A stretch of 64,000 nt of DNA from Rutidosis leptorrhynchoides. Lineage: Eukaryota > Streptophyta > Magnoliopsida > Asterales > Asteraceae. Position numbers and translations under genes: made by a program. Below, in pieces: positions 12,208 through 23,299 of the stretch (the first letter of the stretch is position 1; each line of letters opens with the position of its first letter). The notes under the pieces are model-generated. The model was not told where the DNA came from and did no database searches. It saw only the letters and a list, made by a program, of their open reading frames with translations. The DNA is taken from positions 8,698,501-8,762,500 of the forward strand of contig NC_092338.1 of the NCBI RefSeq assembly GCF_046630445.1, written 5' to 3'.

Positions 12208-13278
12208 TCAACGGCGGGTGTTGGGGTTGATTTTCTTATTTGGGCACGCACTCCTAAAATGACCCGGTTGGCCACATTCAAAACAAACACCCATCTTGGG
12301 TGCATTGGGCTCCTTTTGAGCGACGGGAGCGGTATTCCTACAATCGTGGGCTACATGGCCACTTCTTTGACACTTCAAGCAAAATGGTTTGCCACATTCG
12401 CCTAAATGATGTTTGTAGCACTCGTTACAATACGGTAGATGTCCGGTATAACCTTTCTTACCGTTGGAGATGAAGGGCTTCTTGGCGAGGTTGTTGTAAT
12501 TGCTTGATTGGGGGGCTTCCCATTTTCTTTTGTTGTCACCCGACTTATCCTCGGCTTTAGGTGCCGGCACTTCAATCTCGTCCACTGTTTCAATCAATTG
12601 ACGGGCCATATTCAAAGCCTCTTGGTGGTTAGCGGGTTTGGATGACATTACTCCTTGTTTGATGTTCTTGGGGAGACCATCCATGTAAAGTTCAACCCTT
12701 AAAGATTCGGGGTTCACAAGATTTGGGCACATCAAAGCAAGTTCGGAGAATCGTTGATTATAGGCCTTAAGGTCGTTCCCGACCGCTTTCAGAGCTCTTA
12801 GCTCTTGTTCGAGCCTTCGGGTTTCTTCGCGAGGAAAATATTCGGTGATCATCTTTCCTCTTAAGTCGGCCCAAGAGAGAGCGTGGGCTTCGTGGATACC
12901 CACCGATTGTACATACGAATTCCACCATGTGAGAGCGATACCGGCGAAGGTGTGAGTGGAATATCTAACCTTGTCTTGGTCTCGACAACCGCTTATGCTA
13001 AATACGGCTTCCGTTTGCTCAAACCATCGGGTGAGCACAACCAGTCCCCCGGTTCCATCAAAAGTGTGAGGTTTGCACCCCATGAAATTCTTATAGGAGC
13101 ATCCTTCGTTGGAATTTCCGGCTCCATTGTTGTTGTTGTGATGATTGTTGTTATTGTTGTTGTTGGAGGAGTGACCGGCCATGGCCGCATCCACGGCAGT
13201 GGCTATCATACTTTGGAGGGCTTGTTCGGGAGTTTCGGGAGGAGCGCGTCGACGAGCCATTATTCCTTCAAAACACAA
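12208..13278 (-). CDS. gag: Chromovirus-type Gag, intact open frame
   Basis: 356 codons without a stop. The N-terminus (MARRRAPPETPEQALQSMI) probably uses the second Met, seven codons in. An Asn/His run follows, then the retrotransposon gag capsid-like domain at residues ~75-225 (LTRWFEQTEAVF, ALTWWNSYVQS). A basic linker leads to zinc knuckles near the C-terminus: CNECYKHHLGEC, CLKCQRSGHVAHDC and CFECGQPGHFRSAC. The length and domain order match Tekay/Del-like Gag. It terminates near the usual Gag/protease junction, and downstream pol is decayed. Gag would form particles and bind the RNA. An intact gag with ruined pol and near-identical LTRs suggests mobilisation in trans by an autonomous relative. 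Start choice is moderately certain. Confidence 0.9.
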   Translation of the reverse strand: MCFEGIMARRRAPPETPEQALQSMIATAVDAAMAGHSSNNNNNNNHHNNNNGAGNSNEGCSYKNFMGCKPHTFDGTGGLVVLTRWFEQTEAVFSISGCRDQDKVRYSTHTFAGIALTWWNSYVQSVGIHEAHALSWADLRGKMITEYFPREETRRLEQELRALKAVGNDLKAYNQRFSELALMCPNLVNPESLRVELYMDGLPKNIKQGVMSSKPANHQEALNMARQLIETVDEIEVPAPKAEDKSGDNKRKWEAPQSSNYNNLAKKPFISNGKKGYTGHLPYCNECYKHHLGECGKPFCLKCQRSGHVAHDCRNTAPVAQKEPNAPKMGVCFECGQPGHFRSACPNKKINPNTRR

Positions 13279-13672
13279 GAATATCGTTGGTTAGTATTCT
13301 CAATAATACTAACCGTGATATGGAATGAGGATAAAGAGAAAAAAAAAAATTTCCTTGACTCGCCTTAAATTCTTTATGTCATAATGTCGGAACGTCCATG
13401 TGAATCACTGTAATATAATCCCGGAAATTATATTACCCTGATTCACATGTGCATTTAACATTACTTTATAAAGTCAAGGTGGCGCGTTAACAAAATTTAT
13501 CAACGTAAGATTAAGATCGAATACGACTTAGATATGATAGAAAAGTTAGAGTATAATGCACAAATAGTCAAGTAATTCCTACTTCAGTCTATATGCCGGT
13601 TGTAGTCTAGATTCACCTATGTACCCTATGACTCGGGGTGGACACAAATGAACTCTAAATCCCTACAACCAA
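13279..13672 (-). other. Chromovirus 5' leader
   Basis: About 390 bp between the primer-binding site and the gag start, on the minus strand. No separate gene is seen; the plus-strand open frame here is an antisense shadow of gag. Confidence 0.6.
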
Positions 13673-13685
13673 GGCTCTGATACCA
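13673..13685 (-). other. Primer-binding site (initiator tRNA-Met type)
   Basis: On the minus strand this reads TGGTATCAGAGCC, complementary to the 3' end of plant initiator tRNA-Met, two bases after the 5' LTR. It sets the element's polarity as minus. Confidence 0.92.
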
Positions 13686-13687
13686 CT

Positions 13688-16078
13688 TGTAGCGACCCCG
13701 ACAAATCGTCAAGTGACGGCGTCGACTACGTAGGTCCCATTACATGGTCATAAGTCTTTAAGACAACGTTTGACCAAAATATGTCGCATTCATTTCAATG
13801 TAAAAGGGTGTTTCAAGTTTACAAAAGAAGTTCGACGGCTAGTTACATTACAATGTTAAACGTACAATTGAAACCTATGCGACACAATTTAAAAGTAGCC
13901 AAAAAGATGCTCCAAATATGCATGTATACTCGACATCCAAGCAAGTATCAAAAGAGTGCGGAAGCATGTATCACTTAAGCATTCAAAACCTGAGAAAAAC
14001 ATAGAAGAATCTGTCAACGAAAACGTTGGTGAAATCATAGGTTTAGTAAGTAAAATGTATTGAACCACATGGTTCTTTATGAATTTGCTTAACCAAAATC
14101 GTTCACATTCCAAAATAGTATTTGTATCACGAGCACCCAATTATCAAGGCTTAACTGAATCTTCCCTCTGAATTTTTGAATTTAGTGTTAGAACTTACAC
14201 TATACATTGTTGAAATTATATTTCATTCACTAACGGTAGCGAACCGTCTGAATGAGGGTTTGTTAAACCCGTATGGCCACACAACATAATTACACGCTTA
14301 CACTTACACCCTGCAAGTGGAACTAATGATAATTGGATTGAGGACTTTTGTTCAAACTCGTATGCATCTTTGTATTCGTATTTGTTCACAATGTAAAAGC
14401 ATGAAAAGTATATAAGTATGAAATGTATGTGTTTCTCAGCCCACGATGTAAAGAATAAAAGTGATTTAAAAAAAAAAAGTGGGACTATGATCTCACCTCG
14501 AGTGCAAGAATTAATAAAGTACTTCAACAAGTAAACGCGTGCAAAGACAAAGCTAGTCTTGACCTAAACATATATGTTATATCAATAACGGTAAACACAA
14601 ACGGTCAAAGATGTTCAATTAGTCCTATGGCTCGTTACGACTCGATTATAAAGCATGTGAATCAAATTGTCAAGTTTCATGCAAGATACAAGTAAAGAAT
14701 CATGTTAGAAAGATTGCATAATCATTTGGTTAAGTTTGACAAAAAGTCAAACTTTGGTCGGGTCAAAGTCAACGAAAAAGACAACATGTTCGGGTCGGGT
14801 CCCGGACTATTTTTCTATGCTAATTATTCATATATAAGTATATTAGAACAAGTTTCATGTGAATCGGAGGTCGATAGCTAGTCAAACATTTCGCGTGAAA
14901 TGTGCCAAATGAAGCAGAATCTGGCCAGGCTAATCCGCGCGCCGCGCGGGGATGGGGCGCGCCGCGCCACCATCTGGGCAGACACTTTTCTGTTTTTCAC
15001 AAGTATGCACGAGCTAAAACCAAATAACCACATCTTATGATCCGCAAACAATTAGAACATGTATCTTATATCATCGGAAAGGTAATTTGACGAGGAAAAC
15101 ACCTAGACACATTTCATCAAGCAATTCAACACTTACAACAACCCAAAACCGCATTAAACGTTCATAATCAAAGTTTCAAGTTCTAAAAACGCATTTCATG
15201 ATTCGGGCAACCAATTTACATGTATGATATGCCGTTTTGAAGGTAATCAAGCACACATTGCAACCAAACACTTATCAACAACAATTCATAGCATTTGATG
15301 CACCAAAAGTTCATATAAAGCTTATCAAATCCTAATCCAAGTTCACAAAATCACTAATCATGTTCTTGAAGTTTTCTTAATCAACCTATACACCAAAACG
15401 AAGCTAATGATACTAGTAACACAATTAAAACATGGACTTTAACAATCTAACAACATATGAGCATCCAAAACACAAGATTAAGCAAGCATTTTTCATATTC
15501 AAGCTAGTTACACCAAAAACAACAAATCGAGCATACAAATTACATACACGACATCACAATGAGCCATAGACACTAATTAACAACTTTATAACTCAAAAAT
15601 CTCAAGAACACATAAAATTAGTGATTTTAGAAAGTTACCCAAATGAGATGAAGTTGGTATCAAATTGAAGAGGATGAAGAGAGGATTCCAAATATGTATT
15701 TTGTTTTGATTGAAGTTTGCTAGATCATGAATGGATGATGAATCTTTGTAATGGAGAATTTAAGAAAAATAGGGAAGTATTAAAGAAAAAGAGAAAATGG
15801 AGAGGATAATGAATGGAGGAGGTGGTTTGACCACTTTGACCTAGTCAAAGGTTTGGTCTTTTGACAAGTCTAGTCCCTCTAGTTTGTAATCGGGTGCGGG
15901 AATTAACCAAACGAATTATTTTAAGTTACACGAGAGTACGGGAGACGTTATAATCCAATAACGAAAATATTGTAAGAATGTAGCTAATGGAGGATACGAA
16001 TCGAGATACCGAGGATATAAAATAAAAATAAAAAGACGGCGTTAAAAATAATTTAACGGAAAAACGCGGGATGTTACA
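13688..16078 (-). mobile_element. Chromovirus-type element, 5' LTR (minus orientation)
   Basis: 2391 bp, partner of 7375-9763. Differences include single substitutions, a homopolymer change near 14466 and a short A-rich indel near 16025. The GC palindrome pair lies at 14937-14969, with GCGCGCC at 14937 and 14957, again 20 bp apart. The near-identity marks this as the most recent, or among the most recent, insertions in the window. Confidence 0.95.
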
Positions 16079-16083
16079 ATTTT
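16079..16083. repeat. Target-site duplication, right (ATTTT)
   Basis: Second copy of the 5-bp duplication flanking the chromovirus insertion. The Athila protease frame resumes immediately after it. Confidence 0.95.
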
Positions 16084-16842
16084 GTTATTCTGGACATGGA
16101 AGAAGATTCTTGAGTTCCTCTTATATTAGAAAGACCATTCTTAAACACGGCTAAAGCAATAATAGACGTGTTTGGTAAGAAACTGACCCTAAGTATAGAG
16201 GACGAGAGTGTTACCTTTTCTTTTGATAGAGCCATGCAACAACCGCAATCTGCAGATGATACATGTTATTATATTCAAACTATAGATTCACAGGCAGAAT
16301 TGTTAGAAGAATTTCCAAAATTACAAGGAACAGGAGAATGTTCTTTAGGAGAAGGGACTGAATCAATCGATGAAGCTGAAATGTTAGCTACACTTATGGC
16401 TAATGGATATGAACAAACAACAGAAGAAATTCAAATGCTAAAAGAAGAAGACAGATATCGATACAAATCATCGATAGAAGAACCACCGACATTAGAGTTA
16501 AAGCCACTTCCAAACCATTTGGAATACGCTTATTTACATGGTGAATCAGAATTACCTGTAATAATATCGTCTTCTCTTACGGAAAATGAAAAATCTCAAC
16601 TCATTTCTATGTTAAAAGCTCATAAACCAGCTATTGTATGGAAGATTCATGACATTAAAGGCATAAGTCCTTCGTATTGCACACATAAAATCCTTATGGA
16701 AGAAGGTCATAAAACGTATGTGCAACGCCAACGAAGACTAAATCCTAATATGCAAGATGTTATTAAGAAAGAAATTATTAAACTGCTAGATGCAGGTTTA
16801 ATTTATCTAATTTCTAATAGTCCATGGGTAAGCCCAGTTTAA
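16084..16842 (+). pseudogene. pol: Athila protease end and start of reverse transcriptase
   Basis: Continuation of the frame interrupted at 7374. The protease C-terminal region (PFLNTAKAIIDVFGKKLTL) contains a TGA near 16112. A long variable linker follows, then the first RT block (HKILMEEGHKTYVQRQRRLN, RT domain 1). The open stretch ends with TAA at 16840, within the highly conserved motif that leads into VPKKGG. The stop is compatible with a C-to-T change. Confidence 0.85.
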
Positions 16843-17650
16843 TGCGTACCTAAGAAGGGTGGCATGACTGTCATCACAAATGAAAAAAAATGAGCTTATT
16901 CCTACTAGGACTGTAACGGGATGGCGTGTTTGTATAGATTATAGAAAATTAAATGACGCCACCAGAAAAGATCACTTTCCCTTACCTTTCATTGATCAAA
17001 TGTTGGAAAGATTAGCCGAAAATAGTTACTATTGTTTTCTTGACGGTTTTTCCGGATACTTTCAAATTCCAATAGCACCCGAGGACCAAGAGAAAACCAC
17101 ATTTACGTGCCCTTATGATACTTTTGCTTACAAACGCATGCCATTTGGACTTTGCAACGCCCCTGCAACCTTTCAAAGGTGCATGATGGCGATTTTTCAC
17201 GACATGATAGAAGAATGCATGGAAGTTTTCATGGATGACTTTTCAGTCTTCGGTGATACTTTTGAATCATGTCTAGTTAATCTTGAACGAATGCTTATTA
17301 GATGCGAGCAATCAAATCTAGTAATTAATTGGGAGAAATGCCATTTCATGGTAAAAGAAGGCATCGTTCTTGGTCATAAAATTTCAAAGGAATGAATTAA
17401 AGTGGATAGAGATAAAGTAGATGTGATTGCTAAACTTCCACATCCCACCAATGTTAGAGGAGTTAGGAGTTTTCTAGGGCATGCCAGTTTTTACCGACGT
17501 TTCATAAAAGATTTTTTCAAAATTGCCACTCCTATGAATAAACTCCTAGAAAAAGATGCTCCATTCATCTTTTCAGATGAATGCATCAAATCTTTTAATA
17601 TTCTTAAAGAAAAACTCACTAATGCGCCGATCATGATAACTACAAATTAG
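16843..17650 (+). pseudogene. pol: Athila reverse transcriptase core
   Basis: Contains the diagnostic RT blocks: GWRVCIDYRKLNDATRKDHF, MLERLAENSYYCFLDG, MPFGLCNAPATFQRCM and the catalytic FMDDFSVFGD (FxDD form of YxDD), followed by thumb/connection sequence (GVRSFLGHASFYRRFIKDF). Lesions: a one-base homopolymer expansion in the A-run near 16880 shifts the frame, TGA lies at 17393-17395, and TAG at 17648-17650. Domain content is complete, but translation would fail. RT copies the genomic RNA into DNA; this copy is inactive. Confidence 0.9.
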
Positions 17651-19393
17651 AATTTACCGTTTAAACTTATGTGCGATGCAAGTGATTTTGCAATGGGAGC
17701 CGTTTTAGGACAAAGGATTGAAAAACGATTTCAACCTATTTATTACGCTAGTAAGATGTTACAAGGAGCACAAACAAATTACATAACTACTGAAAAAGAA
17801 CTCATTGCCATTGTCTTTGCTTTTGATAAATTTCGTTCATATCTCGTTCTAGCTAAAACGGTGGTCTATACTGACCATTCTGCTCTTAGATACCTATTTT
17901 CAAAACAAGATGCTAAACCACGATTAATTCGTTGGATCTTACTCTTACAAGAGTTTGATATTGAGATCCGAGACAAAAAGGGAGCAGAAAATCTCGCCGC
18001 TGATCATCTTTCTCGTCTTGAAAATCCCGAATTAGAAGTTCTAAATGAATCGGCCATACAAGATAACTTTCCTGATGAATATCTTTTGAAGATCGATTAT
18101 AATGAAATTCCATGGTTTGCAAACTACTTAGTATGTGGATTCCTTGAAAAAGGGTTGTCGTACCAAAAACGAAAGAAATTTTTTAGTGATATAAAACACT
18201 ATTTCTGGGAAGATCCACATTTGTTTAAAAGTTGTCTCGATGGAATAATCCGCCAATGTGTATTCGGGAATGAAGCTAGTCAAATCTTAAACCATTGTCA
18301 CACAGGACCAACAGGAGGGCATTATGGGCCTCAACTCACAGCAAAAAAAGTTTACGATGTTGGGTTCTATTGGCCTACAATTTTCAAAGACGCACACCTT
18401 CTTTGTAAATCCTGTGATGCTTGTCAAAGGGTAGGAAAAATAAGTCAACGTGATGAAATGCCACAAAATGTCATCAAGTATGTGAAGTATTTGATGTTTG
18501 GGGTATTGACTTTATGGGTCCATTTCCAAAATCTCATAATAATCTCTACATTCTCGTTGCCATTGATTATGTATCTAAATGGGCGAAAGCATAAGCTCTC
18601 CCCAACTAATGATGCACGAGTTGTAGTCAACTTCTTAAAACGTCTTTTTGTAAGGTTCGGAACACCGAAAGCTTTAATAAGTGATCGGGGTACTCATTTT
18701 TGTAATAATCAACTTGAGAAAGTTCTCAAAAGATATGGAGTAACTCATAAAATCTCTACTGCTTATCATCCACAAACAAGTGGTCAAGTTGAAAATACCA
18801 ACCGAGCTTTAAAACATATTCTAGAGAAAACCGTAGGATCAAATCCGAAGGAATGGTCCATGAAATTGGAGGATGCACTCTGGGCTTTTAGAACAGCCTA
18901 CAAAACTCCAATTGGAACCACACCTTTTAAACTCGTTTATGGAAAAGCATGTCACCTTCCAGTAGAAATTGAGCACAAAGCATTTTGGGCTTTGAAGACA
19001 TGTAATCTTGATTTGCATGAAGTCGGACGTCTACGGTTAAGTCAACTAAACGAATTAGAAGAACTAAGACATGAAGCATATGAAAATTCGTTAATATATA
19101 AGGAAAGAACGAAGAAATGGCATGATAAAAGAATCAGAAGTTCAAAAGAATTTAAAGAAGGAGACAGATTTCTTCTTTTCAATTCACGATTTAAGCTATT
19201 TCCTGGAAAATTGAAATCAAGATGGTCTGCACCATTCATATTCAAAAGAGTTTTCCCATATGGAACAATAGAATTGATAAATTCAAACGGAGTTGAATTT
19301 AAAGTTAATGGTCACAGAGTTAAACATTACATAGATAATCCAATGGAAGTTGAAGATGAAGTTAATCACAATTTCGACACCATAGCTAACTAA
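17651..19393 (+). pseudogene. pol: Athila RNase H and integrase
   Basis: The longest open stretch of the element, 574 codons from 17669. RNase H begins [15 protein letters not shown] and continues through [11 protein letters not shown]. The integrase zinc region lies around 18290-18430 ([21 protein letters not shown]). The catalytic core has ISDRGTHF and [16 protein letters not shown]. Between about 18475 and 18600 the frame is wrong: the block containing the first catalytic Asp is legible only in another frame, so two compensating small shifts flank it. The C-terminus ([12 protein letters not shown]) is Athila-like. The frame closes at TAA 19391. The integrase would not be functional. Confidence 0.88.
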
Positions 19394-19564
19394 GTGTGGG
19401 AAGATTCGAATCTTTTTAGGGTAATATGTATTTCTATTAGAGTTAGATATTTTGTTTTCGTGTAGTTTCCGAGAATGGAATCCGCATGGTCTTTCCCTAG
19501 CAGACTCTAAAGAACTAGTCTTCTCCCTCCATTCTGAATTTTTATTTCTTTTAAATTTTACGAG
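19394..19564 (+). other. Spacer after integrase
   Basis: Short non-coding stretch that begins with an AAGTGTGGGA motif at 19392-19401. This motif recurs three more times, the last time as the polypurine tract at 25380. Confidence 0.5.
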
Positions 19565-19981
19565 ATGAAGAATTCCTTTGATCTGAACCATGGTCTACTA
19601 CTACACGCTATGATTACTAAACGTAATAATAACATCTTCCTGAGTGAACTGGTATCATTCATAAGAGGCAAAATGGACGAAGTAAGGAAAGAACTCAGGA
19701 AAGATTATCATAAGACACATTTTGGTAAAGGAAAATCAAAATCCGCAACAAAAAAAAGAGCACGACACCTTGAAAGATGTCATAAATGCGGAAAATGGTC
19801 ACACGAAGGTAAATGTTCAAACAATCAAACATATTCAAATACCGAATTTGTTACTCTATGCAGAGAAGGACCGTTCATGTGTTTAGAAGAAAAGTTATTG
19901 AAGAATCGAGGTTATGCTTATGTAGCTATGGAAAACCAAATCACACGAGTCTCCTATGAGTCGGCTAAAGCAGGTCTCTGA
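19565..19981 (+). CDS. Small intact zinc-knuckle protein of Athila element
   Basis: 138 codons, complete from ATG to TGA, located between pol and the env-position gene. It is basic in the middle (GKGKSKSATKKRARH), then has a knuckle, CHKCGKWSHEGKC, spaced C-x2-C-x4-H-x3-C at residues ~74-86, and a hydrophilic tail (YVAMENQITRVSYESAKAGL). I do not recognise a named family. The position is not a standard gag location. It is the only unbroken reading frame of this element, every other gene having stops or shifts. It could be a relic of a duplicated nucleocapsid-like module or an accessory RNA-binding protein. It may be expressed from a spliced or downstream transcript; unproven. Confidence 0.6.
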   Translation: MKNSFDLNHGLLLHAMITKRNNNIFLSELVSFIRGKMDEVRKELRKDYHKTHFGKGKSKSATKKRARHLERCHKCGKWSHEGKCSNNQTYSNTEFVTLCREGPFMCLEEKLLKNRGYAYVAMENQITRVSYESAKAGL

Positions 19982-20890
19982 GAATTCTATCTCATAGGTA
20001 AGTATGTACAGTTTTTATTTTTATTTTTATTTTTAACCTTTTGATAATAAACGCTGAATCGTTCGCTATAAAGTATTAAATTGATATTCAATAAAATTAG
20101 GTATGCGAAACCGAAATTATTGATATCATACAAAAATTTCTTACATCACTGCGAAATTTGCCGTTTATTCTTAAGGTATAAATATCTTTAATCAATCAAT
20201 CAAAAATATTTCAGAAATTCGTCAGGAGTAAAACTAGGTAATATAGTCGAAATTACTTTACCCAAAAGAGGGGCGTATATTTTTGATAATATTTGATTGA
20301 TTAAAGTGGGATAAAAGACCAAAAAGATTTTTAATTTTATTTTTTACCTTGTTTTTAAAATTGATATTAAATTATTATTGTAATTTTTAAAACCAATATA
20401 TTTAAGTTTTTAAATATTTTAAAAAATAATATTTTCAATATAAGTTTGTAAAATTAATGTATAAAAATATTAATAATATTAATATGAATTTTTAATATTA
20501 TGCATTTTAAAATTAAGTTTGGTGTGAATTTAAAAACAAAAATGTACTTTATTTCATTAAGTTAAAAATTTGATACCTAAAATTCGTTGTAAGTTGAAGA
20601 CTAGGTCGTTGAACCGAAATTGCTTTACCCAAGAGAGGGACGAGAAATTTTGTTATCATTATTTTTAATCTTATTGATCTAAAGTATGCCAAAAACATTA
20701 AAAAAACCCAAAAATCTTTGCTTTTAAAACAACGCTTTAAAGTGACAAATTTTAAAATTTTGTCGAGAGACGAACTAGGACAACGATCCGAAACGCCCTC
20801 ATCCTAAAAAGAAATAAAATTTTTAAAAATTTAATTAATTATTTGTTTTATTAAGTTAAAGGTTTTTATAAAAAAAAAAAAAAAAAAGGT
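19982..20890 (+). other. AT-rich Athila 3' region with dispersed 31-nt motif
   Basis: About 0.9 kb with no gene. It carries a recurring block, A[CT]TAGGT, ~9-nt spacer, GAAATT, then TTTACCC or similar, at 20096-20126, 20233-20263, 20600-20630 and (weaker) 20774-20804. A fifth copy is at 23995-24025. The second and third copies are followed by a similar A/G-rich tail. The A-run at 20871-20887 is simple sequence. Confidence 0.6.
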
Positions 20891-20898
20891 CAGACCCC

Positions 20899-20942
20899 AT
20901 GCGATCGCATGGGGTTTCCTCTTTAATATCATGCGATCGCAT
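20899..20942. promoter_or_regulatory. Palindrome pair upstream of env-position gene
   Basis: ATGCGATCGCAT cores at 20899-20910 and 20931-20942, again 32 bp apart, with a spacer unrelated to those in the LTRs. A CATAAAAC TATA-like motif follows at 20949. Positioned like an internal promoter for the downstream gene; inference. Confidence 0.55.
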
Positions 20943-21099
20943 GGAACCATAAAACTGGTCAGGAACAAAAGTCCCAGCGAGCTATTCTGTATCCTCACTT
21001 CTACACACACATATACACGAAAATACTCCCAAACACTCCCAAAAATCATCATTTTTCAACCAAAATCAACGAAATTCGTCACAATAATTAGCTATAATC

Positions 21100-21767
21100 A
21101 TGCCTTTCTTCAGATGGGGAAGCAAAAAGGTAAAAATTTCACCCCTAAACTCTTAAATTTTTCAGTTTTAGTGTTATTGAGCTAATTTTTACCTAATTTG
21201 ATTTTGTTAATTTCTAGTGTAATTAGAGTTAAATTGTTAGTGTATTATGCTTGTATAACCTAGATTGATGCTATTTAACATGATTTGAAGCCAAAAACTT
21301 CAAAAATTTTAGAAATCTAGGGTTTGTGTTCTTGAGCAATTTGAGGCTTTTTGATATAAACAGGTTATGGCCAATTTTTGTCATGAATTATTGCTAAATT
21401 AAGTAGTATAACATGTTTAGGTAGCTAAATGATTCAAACTTTGATCCTAAACATGATTTTTGAGAATTAAAGTGGACTTTTCAAGTCTAAAATTCATGAA
21501 CTTGATTAATTTGATATAAATGTCATTTAAAACTTGTTCAATTGCTAGTAATGATTATTTTGACATGTTATTTGAGTAGAATGTTTATGAACTTTGTAAA
21601 CATTTTCATATGTGCTTATTTGAAAAAGTGTAGAATTGATAAAAATATGAAATTGTGCATGAGTTTAATATGGATTAAACATGTTATTGTAATTGTTTCA
21701 AGTTGTTATTTTGCTAACACTAATGCATATTTGGATGCACAAATTTTTTGTTTAATGTGTTTTGCAA
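21100..21767 (+). other. Putative first exon and intron of env-position gene
   Basis: An ATG at 21100 opens ten codons (MPFFRWGSKK) ending at a consensus donor, AAG|GTAAAA (21129/21130). A T-rich, intron-like stretch of ~640 bp follows with no coding content. The downstream coding frame becomes legible at about 21768, immediately after GTTTTGCAA, where a splice acceptor would need GCAG. The acceptor therefore looks mutated. Spliced env-position transcripts are known for Athila/Calypso-type elements; this exon assignment is inference. Confidence 0.4.
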
Positions 21768-23299
21768 AAACATACCGAATCTGGCGGTGCATCATCATCC
21801 AGACAACCTGAAAACGAACCACAGCCAGAAATGCAATATGAACCAGAACCTAAACAAGAACAACCACATGAACAACAACAACAACAACCTGATCAACACA
21901 TACCATACTATAGCCGGACCCACAATTTTTTATTACCTACGTAGTATTTCCCGCTCATCATATAGTAGAACACCCAACAATTCATGAAGAACAGTTGCAT
22001 CCCAATTTAAGGATTGATAGAAGTTGGAGAGATTACCCGACGTACCAAAGTAACAAATTTAAACTGGTAACGAAAAATGTAGAAGTACCGAGGGTAATCG
22101 ATTGAGAGCCTTTGGAAAGGGTCCACGTAGCTAACCCAGTTAGGCAGCATCTAATCCAAAGGTATGGCAGCTCTTCTTTTCCTGATTGGGAATATTTATT
22201 TACCACTCGTAGGCCTGTATATAAAGAGTGGTGTGTTGAGCTTATGAGTTCTATAGCTTTTAATAAGGATGTAGATATGTTAGACGATAAGAGTTTTCTT
22301 AGATTTTTAATTGGCCGTAGGATGTACAGAATGTCCATGCTTGACATGACCAGGGCTTTACAGATTTACACTCCCGCTGAATTACTACTACCTGATTGTA
22401 CAAATTTGATTTATCATGGTGAGAGGGTAGAGAGAAATTTTGACGCTGACGCCGTCTGGAGGCATATGTCAAATTATAATGTTTTTACGCGGGGAGGAAG
22501 ACACTCCTATTTAGATATTAACAAAGCAGAGCTTCGTATTATACATAGATTTTTAGCTAATTCGATTACACAAAGAGGTAACAACAAGGAGAAAATGACC
22601 TTACACTATTTATTTTACCTTAAGTGCATTCGAGCCACTAGAGGCTTTGTTAATATTCCCTACTGTGTTGGTTTTTATCTGTCTAAAATGGTGGAAGGAA
22701 TACAGGACTGGGGAATAATAGGAGGAGGTATTTTTGTTACTCTCATTGGAGAGTATTTAGGCGTAAATAGGGATCAAGGGGGTCCACTGATGGTGTGTAG
22801 GGAACAGGATGAGACTTTAGGATTGCGGGTCTATCAGGGTGCAAAGGTATTAAAGAGCAGACGCAATCAGGCAGTACCATATTAGGGCTCTCATCCACAG
22901 GTAGATAGAGGTTCAGATGAGGAAATGGAGGAAGCGGATGACATTAGGGATGTCATTAGGGAGGCTGTTACTGACGTTTACCAGCTTATAGATGAGGTAG
23001 AAATGACAAACGAGGCTAGACATAGTCAGTACGAGCAGTGGCACGCCGAGAATGTGTACGAGTATTCCAGGCAACGACAGCATGATAGATGGCACTATCA
23101 TCAGCATCAGATCATGAGCCAGCTATCACCTCAGGTACCAAATAACTACGTACCGACCCGACCTGCTTACTATCTGCCACACCAGCCCGATATGCGACCA
23201 CCATTTACTATCTACGACCCCAACCAAGCCTATCAGCACACCTAAAACCAACCGTGGAACCCGACCGACGACATGAACTGGAACCCCTATCCAGATTGA
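21768..23299 (+). pseudogene. Athila ORF1-like / env-position gene, broken
   Basis: A Pro/Gln/Glu-rich N-terminal part (21768-21925) leads into a domain typical of Athila ORF1-type proteins: KEWCVELMSSIAF, FLIGRRMYRMSMLDMTRAL, LRIIHRFLANSITQRG and GGGIFVTLIGEYLGV (22112-22885). A charged, aromatic and Gln-rich tail runs to TGA 23297-23299. Lesions: a T-run frameshift near 21930, TGA 22103, TAG 22883 and TAA 23243. Downstream parts are otherwise in one frame. I see no clear signal peptide or strong transmembrane helix, so a membrane-fusion role is not supported by the sequence; the env label refers only to position. Function of this family is unknown. Confidence 0.75.

Noticed and set aside
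12883-13368. 161-residue plus-strand open frame
   Set aside because: Antisense shadow of the chromovirus gag, which has clear domain and knuckle motifs on the minus strand.
21542-21811. 89-residue open frame before the env-position gene
   Set aside because: It lies in T-rich intron-like sequence without recognisable protein features.
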